A stretch of DNA of 64,000 nucleotides from Pyramidobacter sp. YE332 (GTDB taxonomy: Bacteria > Synergistota > Synergistia > Synergistales > Dethiosulfovibrionaceae). A program made the translations under genes and the position numbers. The notes under the pieces are model-generated. The model saw only the letters and a program-made list of their open reading frames with translations, was not told where the DNA came from and searched no databases. Below, piece by piece: positions 50,031 to 57,251 of this stretch; positions within the stretch are counted from its first letter, which is position 1, and each line of letters opens with the position of its first letter. The stretch spans positions 310,001 through 374,000 of the forward strand of contig NZ_CP133038.1 of NCBI RefSeq assembly GCF_033060595.1. The letters run 5' to 3'.

Positions 50031-51350
50031 TTACTCCTCGATAAGCGTGTGCTGTCCGGCTTCCGGTTTTTCTTCCAGCATGTCGAGAGCTTTTTCCAGG
50101 CGTTCCTCGCGATATTTGAATTCCTGCTCCTTCGGCAGTTTCGGGTTCCCAAAGACGTGCAGGACGCTGTTGCCCCTGAGGATCCTGTGACTGCCGATCC
50201 CCTTGGAAATTTCCGTCAGGTTTGTCACGTGGATGACCGGGATGCCGGCGCGTTCGATCTCTTTCGTCATCACTGCACCGCAGCGCGAGGACGTGCCTCA
50301 CGTGCTGGTGAGGATGACCGCGTCGACGTTCTGCTTGCGCAGGTCCGCGGCGATCTCGCTGCCGAATTTTTTGCCCATTTCCATCGGCGTCATCACGCCG
50401 GCCGTCGTGTAGTACGAATCCAGCAATTCGCCGATCACGCCTTTTTTCTTGAGATCGAGCGCCGCGTCCACGGGGACGAGGCGGTTTGGGTCGTCCAGCA
50501 CGAAAGCGTTGTTGTAACCCTGGTGGCTGACTTCGTAGTCTTTCGCGTCAAGGCGCGTCACATCACCGATGCTGTATTTGTTGAAGGTCTTGGAGTTGGT
50601 CGGCACCATGCTGTCCGGATTGCCCTTGGGCACGAGGCCCCCGTCCGTGACCAGCGCGAGTTTTATCTCTTTCAGCGGTTTATGCAGCACCGGAAGCGGG
50701 ATCTCCTCGTGATTCGGCATGCGAACTTCCGTCGCGAAGGGGCGGCCGTAATACTTGGCAAGCAGCATATCCACTCCCCTGCTGCTTGCGGGAACGGAAT
50801 AATCGATCTCCACGGCGGGACCGGAGCCATGATAGCCTTCCTTCTTCCCGTCGCCGATTGGGCTCCTCTCCGCAAGCCGTTTGGCGAACGCGGCCAGCTT
50901 GGGAAGCGTTTTCCGCATGTCCGCCGCGCTGTTGTCGGTCTGCAGGATGTAGCAGCGGTCCTTGTAAAGGTCCGTGCCGGGATTTTCGGAGTACAGCGCC
51001 GTCACCGCGGGGAGCTTCATCTTCTCCGTCGCGTAGGCGGCCGAAGCGCCGCAGCCGATCCCGTAACGTCCCGCGTTAAAGCCTGGGCCGGCGATGAACA
51101 GCTGGGCGCCGTACTTTCGGAGCAGCTTGTCGAATTCGGCGAGGACCTCGTCCGTTTTTTCCGCGATCGTGTTGTCGCCGCAAATAATCGTTGCAACGAT
51201 CTTATAATCGTCCCCCAGCTCTTTCTGGAGCCCGAGGCCGGGGCCTGCCGGCCCCTCTTTGACGGAGATGCCGACGCTCGCGGTATCTTCCGCCCCCATG
51301 CCGGCGAAGAACTGATTGATGTAATGTACTACTCTGATCGGTTCAGACAT
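50031..51350 (-). CDS. Component B-type selenoprotein of the glycine/sarcosine/betaine reductase family (Sec351)
   Basis: The frame from ATG 51350 is interrupted by a TGA at 50298-50300 (codon 351) and continues open to TAA at 50031-50033, 439 aa in total. The context TST-U-GTSSRCGAVMTKEIE matches the redox-active selenocysteine site of GrdB/GrdF/GrdH, with Cys357 as the partner; the usual middle cysteine of UxxCxxC is Ser354. Other family blocks are VHYINQFFAGMGAED, FIAGPGFNAGRYGIGCG, VTDGGLVPKGNPD and YEVSHQGYNN. AAAGGAGG precedes the start. It follows the GrdE/G/I-like gene by 20 bp. The substrate is unknown; a simple glycine, sarcosine or betaine role is not shown. Confidence 0.88.
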
Positions 51351-51370
51351 GTTGATTCCTCCTTTCCCGG

Positions 51371-52639
51371 TCATTTGGAGTAGGGAAGGTCCGCGTCCGT
51401 CGTCACGTAACAGTCGCCGAGCTGCGACCAGATCCCCTGATACGCGAAGTTCGTCGTATGCGTGAACGGGCCTCGCGCGTCCACGCCCAGCAGCGAAGGC
51501 ACGTTCGTCCCCTCGCCGATCAGGCGCTCCACGCGCGGGTGATGCAGATCGTAGTTCCGGCCGCTGTTGATGACCGCGTCGATCCTTGGGTCGGCGATGA
51601 CCAGCATGTCGCCCGGCCTGTCGTTGGAAACGGCGCTCAGATTCATCACGCACCGCATGCCCATCTTTTCCTCCCAGTTGAAGGCGAGCGCCTGATCCAG
51701 CTGGCAGTGCCCCATACCGGACTTGTTGACGATGACGCAGTCCGCCTTCAGCGTTTCCTTGCAGAGCGTTGCCGTCATCATGCCCATGGTGTCCTTGCCG
51801 TCGATTTTCATGACGTTGTTGGAGAAGACCACGCCGGCAAAATCAATATCTTTGCCGTGGCGTTCCATCAGTTCCTTGATGTAGATCTCTTCCTGCAGGA
51901 AGTAGTTCGGCTCCCAGTAGCGCCAGATCATCGCTCCGTCCAATATCTCGGTCGGCTGCACGACGATCGGCAGGAAGTTCAGCGCGCTCTGCCCGTACAT
52001 CAGGAAGTTCCAGGTATCGTGCGAAGCCATGTGGACGACGTGGTACGCGACCCGGGGAAGCGGCTTGCCGTCGGGGCCCGGGCCTACCGGACCGAGCTGG
52101 TACGTTTTCGTCTCGTCCGGGGTTTTGCCGATGCCGAGTTTTGCCAGACGGACGTTGAGCGTCAGGGACGCGTATTTCAGCGCTTCCGCATAGCTCAGGT
52201 CGCTGACCCCTTCCGCCGGTTCGGCGTCCAGGATCACGTGGAAGTGGCGCGAAAAGTTCGTGTACCTGGCGCACTCTCCGCCCATGTCAAGATAGTATTT
52301 GACGTTGCACTTGGCGTAGTAAATGTCGGAAACGACCACGCCCTTGAGCGCCACCGTGCGTCCCTCGCCCACGGGGGCGAGTTTCCCCCAAATGCCGGGA
52401 TACGACGTCTCGGGCGCGTCCGCTTTGCACCGGGGCTGCATGACGTCGTGGATGCCGAGGATGCGGCAGTTTTCGCCGGGACGGGCAAGTTTGATGTCCA
52501 GCTTTCCGAACAGCTCGCTGCCCGCCATATCCAGCAGTTCCTGTTTGTCGATGGTCAGAACGCCGTGATCGAGCGCCGTTCGGTCCCCGAACTTCACGTC
52601 TTTAATGTGGATGTAATCAATCTGCAATCTCTTGCTCAT
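51371..52639 (-). CDS. GrdE/GrdG/GrdI-family component B subunit homologue, atypical
   Basis: A 422-aa homologue of the proprotein subunit of glycine/sarcosine/betaine reductase component B. Family-like regions include GENCRILGIHDVMQPRCKAD, LKGVVVSDIYYAKC, TEILDGAMIWRYWEPNY, IKELMERHGKDIDFAGVVFSNN, KADCVIVNKSGMGHCQ and DAVINSGRNYDLHHPRVERL. Known members self-cleave at a cysteine near residue 240 to form a pyruvoyl group. Here no cysteine occurs between residues 124 and 292, and the expected place reads RYWEPNYF. Pyruvoyl formation is therefore doubtful. It is cotranscribed with the selenoprotein gene; the start at 52639 has AAAGGAGAG. Confidence 0.8.
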   Translation of the reverse strand: MSKRLQIDYIHIKDVKFGDRTALDHGVLTIDKQELLDMAGSELFGKLDIKLARPGENCRILGIHDVMQPRCKADAPETSYPGIWGKLAPVGEGRTVALKGVVVSDIYYAKCNVKYYLDMGGECARYTNFSRHFHVILDAEPAEGVSDLSYAEALKYASLTLNVRLAKLGIGKTPDETKTYQLGPVGPGPDGKPLPRVAYHVVHMASHDTWNFLMYGQSALNFLPIVVQPTEILDGAMIWRYWEPNYFLQEEIYIKELMERHGKDIDFAGVVFSNNVMKIDGKDTMGMMTATLCKETLKADCVIVNKSGMGHCQLDQALAFNWEEKMGMRCVMNLSAVSNDRPGDMLVIADPRIDAVINSGRNYDLHHPRVERLIGEGTNVPSLLGVDARGPFTHTTNFAYQGIWSQLGDCYVTTDADLPYSK

Positions 52640-52807
52640 TGATTTCCCTCTCCTTTCCGTTTGCATCGTCGCACAATGTTTCGCCGGAACGCTTTCATAC
52701 GTACATTCTCTATCCGCGCAAAAAAACAGACAATAGGCAAATGACGCCCATGTCTGTTTTCTTTACATATTATTAATCTGTTCAAAAAGCCCCCGACCAC
52801 GCGCCGT
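52640..52807. other. Intergenic region before the reductase genes
   Basis: 168 bp, AT-rich in the middle, between the cysteine-type component-B homologue and the GrdE/G/I-like gene. It could carry a separate promoter for the reductase operon. I see no clear hairpin terminator or SECIS-like element here. Confidence 0.45.
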
Positions 52808-53629
52808 TTAGACGGCGTCCTCGCACAGCCTGCGCAGCGCCGAGCAGACGATCCGCCGGCGGCGGCGGTACTCTTCCGGACGCGAAAGCCCCGCGAAACC
52901 GATCGGGCTTCCCACGCTGGCTCCCTTTTCGACGTGCCGAACGCCTGCGTTCCACGCGATCTCCGTAAGGTTCGCGATCTGCGCGGCCGGGATCCCGCGA
53001 TCTTCCAGCGCCAGTACGATGCAGGCTCCGCACCGCGTGCTGGTCCCGCAGGTCGAAACGACAAGCACGGCGTCGATTGGACAAGCCGACGCGCAGTCGG
53101 CGATTTCCCTCCCTATCCGGCGCGCCGTTTCGGACGGCATCATAACGCCTGTCGTCGATAGAAAACGCGGGTATACGCCGCCGATCGTTCCCTCCCGGCT
53201 CATCTCCCGCAAAATATCCAGCGGAAGCAGGCGGTTCGGGTCTTCGTCGACGTCGCCGTGGTCGTACCCCTGATGGGACACTTCGTATTTGTCCGCTTCG
53301 AACCGCTCCGCCCAGCCGAAGCCATAGGCATGGAACTCTCGCGCGTTGGACGGCGGCAGGCAGTCGGGATTCCCTTTCGGCACCAGCCCCCCGTCCGTGA
53401 CCACCATGATCCGCGCCGCCGCGAGCGGAACGGAAAGAACCGGCGTCACGTGCTCTTCCGGTACGGGCATTTTCACTTCCGAGCAAAACTTTTCCCCGTA
53501 ATACTTGGCGAGCAGCATGTCGAGACAGCGTTTGGGCGCCGGCGTATGGTACGCGATGAACGGGATGACGCTATCCCGCGCCTCGCCCGATTCCTCCGTC
53601 ACAGAATAAATGATTTCCGCCTTGTTCAT
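52808..53629 (-). CDS. Half-length component B homologue with Cys in place of Sec
   Basis: A 273-aa protein matching the C-terminal two thirds of component B from about residue 165 of the selenoprotein. Shared blocks are DMLLAKYYG, VVTDGGLVPKGNPD, YEVSHQGYDHG, DPNRLLPLDIL and the redox site VVSTCGTSTRCGAC, where Cys194 (TGC) replaces selenocysteine and Cys200 is kept. The N-terminal domain is missing, and the upstream DNA encodes a TetR protein whose stop overlaps this start (ATGA), so the short form is genuine. GGGGGAG lies before the ATG. It could be a redox or ligand sensor partner of the regulator, or a cut-down enzyme. Confidence 0.8.
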   Translation of the reverse strand: MNKAEIIYSVTEESGEARDSVIPFIAYHTPAPKRCLDMLLAKYYGEKFCSEVKMPVPEEHVTPVLSVPLAAARIMVVTDGGLVPKGNPDCLPPSNAREFHAYGFGWAERFEADKYEVSHQGYDHGDVDEDPNRLLPLDILREMSREGTIGGVYPRFLSTTGVMMPSETARRIGREIADCASACPIDAVLVVSTCGTSTRCGACIVLALEDRGIPAAQIANLTEIAWNAGVRHVEKGASVGSPIGFAGLSRPEEYRRRRRIVCSALRRLCEDAV

Positions 53630-54249
53630 GACGCCTGTACTCCCCCAATGTTTTTCGTCGCGCCGCTGCGTTTCGATATCTGTTTATTTTCGGACATGAT
53701 GGCGTACATCTCGCTCTGTACGCGGAATATCTCGCTGACTTGCTCGAAATAACTCCTGTAATTGTCGCGCATCCCTGCATGAACCCAGTCCCGCATCAGC
53801 CCCACCAGAGCGTGAGCGTTCATTTTCGCGTAAACGGTGATCTCGTACTCGCTCAGCTTGAACCCGGACGCCGCATACACCATGTCGATGTTGAGTTTCC
53901 ACAGTTCGAAGAAAAAATCCGTCAGATGCTGGTACAACGAATCCTGACCGTCGTATTGCATGCAGGGGTAGTAAAACTTCTTTCTCCGGTACATAAAACC
54001 GCACATGGACACAAACGTTTCGGGGATGCGCATGGGATCGTCGTAATTTTCCACGTTCTTCGCCATGTCGTCGTCCAGGATCCAGTTCATCAGCTCGTAC
54101 TTGTCCTTGAAGTGATAATAGAATGTATTCCGGCTGATGCCGCAGGCTTCGGTGACGTCCTTTACGGGGATCTTCGAAAACTGCCTCTCCAGGAGAAGAC
54201 TCTCCAGCGTCGAAGCGATCGCTTCCTTCGTAATAAGATTTACAGACAT
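53626..54249 (-). CDS. TetR-family transcriptional regulator
   Basis: A 207-aa regulator with an N-terminal TetR helix-turn-helix (TKEAIASTLESLLLERQFSKIPVKDVTEACGISRNTFYYHFKDKYEL, core VTEACGISRNTFYYHFKDK, about 25-45) and a helical C-terminal ligand domain with CMQYDGQDSLYQHLTDFFFE, resembling the DhaS/TetR_C-like group. AAGGAG precedes the ATG at 54249. It is translationally coupled to the half-length component-B homologue and divergent from the LctP-type permease, so it probably controls both directions. Confidence 0.87.
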   Translation of the reverse strand: MSVNLITKEAIASTLESLLLERQFSKIPVKDVTEACGISRNTFYYHFKDKYELMNWILDDDMAKNVENYDDPMRIPETFVSMCGFMYRRKKFYYPCMQYDGQDSLYQHLTDFFFELWKLNIDMVYAASGFKLSEYEITVYAKMNAHALVGLMRDWVHAGMRDNYRSYFEQVSEIFRVQSEMYAIMSENKQISKRSGATKNIGGVQAS

Positions 54250-54639
54250 TTTCCGTCTTCTCCTTCCTGGCCGGTTCGGATCGACGCTGCATATCGTTTC
54301 GGCGCGTTTGGATATCGATATTCCCATGGAAATCACATACTTTTAACAATCTATTACATATATTTTATAGCACACTTTTGGTTTAAAAAAAAAGGGATTC
54401 TCCATTCTCCCACGTTATAATTTGCGCATATCGTGATACTGTACGATTTTTGTGCATTTTTTCGCATGTACGTCGTGGCTGTGTTAAAAATTCATACATT
54501 TCCAGAGTCTGTACGGTTCATATTTTTCCGCAAAAACGTACCATAAGGGGCGACGTCGGAACATCCTTTCATCAAATCTCATCGCGGCCTTTATTCCCTG
54601 CGCTTCCGGGGGGCACAAGGCGAAAGGAGACTTACCCGC
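54250..54639. promoter_or_regulatory. Divergent regulatory region between tetR and the lctP-type gene
   Basis: 390 bp, AT-rich, without a gene. TGTACG occurs three times on the plus strand (54440-54445, 54467-54472, 54510-54515), with a related ACGTACC near 54536; these are candidate TetR-binding elements. AT-rich stretches near 54360-54390 suit promoters. Assignments are tentative. Confidence 0.4.
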
Positions 54640-56361
54640 ATGTATGCATTGATTGCCGCCGTACCGATCTTGCTCACTATCGTCTTCATGGTCTTTCTGA
54701 ACTGGTCCGCCAAACGGTCGCTGGTTATTTCATGGCTCGCGGCTTTTGCCGTCGCGTGCTCCGTCTGGGGCATGGGGATCGGAGAAGCCGCCGCCCGAAC
54801 GGTCGCTGGCTTCCTGGCTTCTTTCGAAACAAGCGCCATCATTTTCGGGGCAATCCTGCTGATGAACGTGCTCAAGCAGTCGGGCGCCATGGCTTCCATC
54901 AACGGAATGTTCTCCGGCATCACCGAAGACGCGCGTCTTCAGGCTATCATCGTTGGCTACTGCTTCGCCGGATTTATCGAGGGAGCGGCGGGGTTCGGCA
55001 CGCCGGCCGCCTTGGGCGCGCCAATTCTGATCAGCCTGGGGTTTCCTCCTCTCGCCGCGGCGGCGATCTGCCTCGTCTGCAACTCGACGCCTGTCAACCC
55101 CGGCCCCGTCGGCGTGCCGCTGCTCACGGCTTCCAAAGTCGTTGCGGACGCGGTAAAACATCTCGGCGGCGATCCCGAAAAATTCACGACGGTGCTGACG
55201 CGCTGGGTCTGCATCCCGAACATGATCGGCGGTCTGTTTATCATCATGGCCATCGTCTTCATGATGTGTAAGGTGTTCGGGAAGAACCGTTCGTTCAGGG
55301 ACGCCGTCCCTGCCGTTCCGTTTTGCCTACTCACCGGCGTCGTCGTCGGCTCGATCTACATCGTCATGTCGTTCTTCGCCGCTCCCGAATTGATTTCCAT
55401 GACGGCTTTCCTCGGCGGCATGATCGTGATGATGTTCTGCGCGAAAAAAGGCGTCTGCGTTCCCAAAAAGGTCTGGACCTTTGACGGCTACAAAGAATGG
55501 GGTGAGTTCTCCTGGCAGTCCACCACAGTCGTCACATCCGTTAAGGACAAGGGCATGAAACCGCTTCTGGCCTGGGGGCCCTATATCGTCATCGGCGTTA
55601 TCCTGGTGCTGACGAGACTGAACGCTTTCGGCCTCAAAACCCTTTTTAACAATGATCCGTTCATCCTGCGCGTCGGGAATATCCTCGGCTTCGAGGAAAT
55701 CGGCTGGAACTTCAAGTTCCTGTACAACCCCGGCATCATGCCCTTCGTCCTCGTCGCAATCCTGACGGTCCCGCTGCACCGCATGTCGCGGGAAGAGGCC
55801 AAAATCGCCGTCGCAGATTCCGTGAAAAACTGGTCCGGCGCGGCCACAGCCTTGCTGTTCGGCGTCGCCATGGTCAACCTGTACCGCTACACGTCGAGCG
55901 CGCCAATCGGAGCAGCCATTGCCGGAGTCGCGGCGGACGCGGAGTTTACGTTCAAGAACAGCTCGATGCTCTACGTCATGGCCGACGCACTGGCGAAGCT
56001 CTTCCAGGGGACTTACTTCATTATCGCCCCGCTCATCGGCGTTCTCGGAGCGTTCATGTCGGGTTCCTGCACGGTGTCAAACACGCTGTTCGCTTCGTTG
56101 CAGTTCGAGACCGCGACCCTCGTCGGCTTGTCCCAGGTCCTCATCGTGGCGCTCCAGACCATGGGCGGCGGCATCGGCAACATGATCTGCGTCAACAACA
56201 TCGTCGCAGTCTGCGCCACCACTGGCACGAACGGCAACGAAGGCAAGCTGATCCGCACGAACATCTTTCCCTGCCTGATCTATGCCGCCGTCGTCGCAAC
56301 GGTCGTCGGGCTGCTACTGGCCGCCGGCGTCGATCCGATGCCGGAACTGCTGGCAAAATAA
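54640..56361 (+). CDS. L-lactate permease (LctP) family transporter
   Basis: A 573-aa membrane protein with about 13 helices. The family signature FIEGAAGFGTPAALGAP (about 108-124) and GFPPLAAAAICLVCNSTPV follow the usual LctP order; TGTNGNEGKLIRTNI near the C-terminus is also typical. Members take up lactate or glycolate with protons. AAAGGAG precedes the ATG. Its divergent position opposite the TetR/component-B genes suggests it moves a 2-hydroxy- or other small acid that feeds or leaves the reductase pathway. Confidence 0.87.
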   Translation: MYALIAAVPILLTIVFMVFLNWSAKRSLVISWLAAFAVACSVWGMGIGEAAARTVAGFLASFETSAIIFGAILLMNVLKQSGAMASINGMFSGITEDARLQAIIVGYCFAGFIEGAAGFGTPAALGAPILISLGFPPLAAAAICLVCNSTPVNPGPVGVPLLTASKVVADAVKHLGGDPEKFTTVLTRWVCIPNMIGGLFIIMAIVFMMCKVFGKNRSFRDAVPAVPFCLLTGVVVGSIYIVMSFFAAPELISMTAFLGGMIVMMFCAKKGVCVPKKVWTFDGYKEWGEFSWQSTTVVTSVKDKGMKPLLAWGPYIVIGVILVLTRLNAFGLKTLFNNDPFILRVGNILGFEEIGWNFKFLYNPGIMPFVLVAILTVPLHRMSREEAKIAVADSVKNWSGAATALLFGVAMVNLYRYTSSAPIGAAIAGVAADAEFTFKNSSMLYVMADALAKLFQGTYFIIAPLIGVLGAFMSGSCTVSNTLFASLQFETATLVGLSQVLIVALQTMGGGIGNMICVNNIVAVCATTGTNGNEGKLIRTNIFPCLIYAAVVATVVGLLLAAGVDPMPELLAK

Positions 56362-56431
56362 CAAGCGCACGGAGCAGGGTTCAAACGGCGCTTTATACTA
56401 TTTCTCAATTAAAACGCCGAACACAGAATCA

Positions 56432-56511
56432 CTGCGGGGGAGATTCCCAAAGCGAGTTGCGCAGACCGCACAGCGGTCGAGATAGTCCTGAGCGACTGAA
56501 CTTCCCTGCAG
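56432..56511 (+). ncRNA. Candidate structured RNA with cloverleaf-like fold
   Basis: The ends pair over 10 positions (CTGCGGGGGA with TTCCCTGCAG, including G-U pairs). Inside are three hairpins in order: GCG-AGTTG-CGC (56452-56462), GACCGC-ACA-GCGGTC (56464-56478) and AGTC-CTGAGC-GACT (56484-56497). It is not a tRNA (no TTC loop, no 7-bp acceptor stem). It sits after the lctP-type stop and before a terminator. Family not recognised; strand uncertain. Confidence 0.4.
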
Positions 56512-56570
56512 CACCTTGTAAACTATGTAGGCGTTTTTTATCGAGGGACAATATTAACGAAAAAACATGG

Positions 56571-56622
56571 AAAACGCGCCAAGCCGCGGGCAAAACGTTT
56601 TGCCCGCGGCTTGGCGCGTTTT
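56571..56622. terminator. 52-bp perfect palindrome, bidirectional terminator
   Basis: Two perfect 26-bp arms (AAAACGCGCCAAGCCGCGGG... and complement) between the convergent lctP-type and nrdG genes, followed by T runs. Confidence 0.85.
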
Positions 56623-56723
56623 TATCGAAAAAAGCGGACCGGGGGCGCTCCGAGGGGGTGAACGTCTCCCGGTCCTGATGAGGAGGTGGAACCTGTTCCT
56701 CTGGACGGCTGATTTTATATGCG

Positions 56724-57251
56724 TCACATGGCTTGCCGCATGTACTCTTCGATGACGCAGGGGGCCTGCAGGGTCAGGCTTTTTTTCACGTCGAGGATGC
56801 GCTGATTGGACGAGCCGCGAAAACGCAGCGAGAGGTCGCGCTTGTCGCGCTCGAAGCGTCCGTCGACGAGCACGTCGATCTGCTCGAGCAGGGCCATGCG
56901 GTCCGCCCAGGCCGGATTCTTGCGGTCGGTCAGCTGCTCGAAGGTGAAGCCGGTGAAGGCCCACACGTTCAGTCCGCGCCGGCGCGCCGCGCGGGCCACT
57001 TCGGCCAGGGCGCGCGCCTGCAGGAACGGTTCGCCGCCGGAGAGCGTCAGCCCCTGCTGCAAATGCAGCGAATCGAGCTGGGCGATCAGATCGGCCGAAT
57101 CCATCTCGAAGCCGCCGAAGGGGTTGTGCGTGCAGGGATTGTGGCAGCCCGGGCAGTTGTGAAAGCATCCCTGCGCCCAGATCACCGCCCGCAGCCCCGG
57201 CCCGTCGACGATGCTGTCGCGGGTCATCGGACTGGCGAGGCGGATCTTCAT
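56724..57251 (-). CDS. nrdG: Anaerobic ribonucleoside-triphosphate reductase activating protein
   Basis: A 175-aa radical SAM activase that makes the glycyl radical in NrdD. The 4Fe-4S cluster motif is C29FHNCPGC36 (CxxxCxxC, in AQGCFHNCPGCHNP), followed by the SAM-binding LTLSGGEPF and WAFTGFTFEQL. Size and motifs are normal. The ATG at 57251 overlaps the nrdD stop (ATGA), giving the usual nrdD-nrdG order. Confidence 0.94.
   Translation of the reverse strand: MKIRLASPMTRDSIVDGPGLRAVIWAQGCFHNCPGCHNPCTHNPFGGFEMDSADLIAQLDSLHLQQGLTLSGGEPFLQARALAEVARAARRRGLNVWAFTGFTFEQLTDRKNPAWADRMALLEQIDVLVDGRFERDKRDLSLRFRGSSNQRILDVKKSLTLQAPCVIEEYMRQAM

Noticed and set aside
50260-50297. SECIS-like hairpin directly after the selenocysteine UGA
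   Set aside because: Only a short GCAC/GUGC pairing is visible. Bacterial SECIS elements vary too much for me to claim it; the Sec call rests on the conserved protein context.
56400-56570. tRNA gene (including tRNA-Sec) near the reductase cluster
   Set aside because: The cloverleaf-like fold lacks the 7-bp acceptor stem, T-loop sequence and CCA-type end expected of a tRNA.
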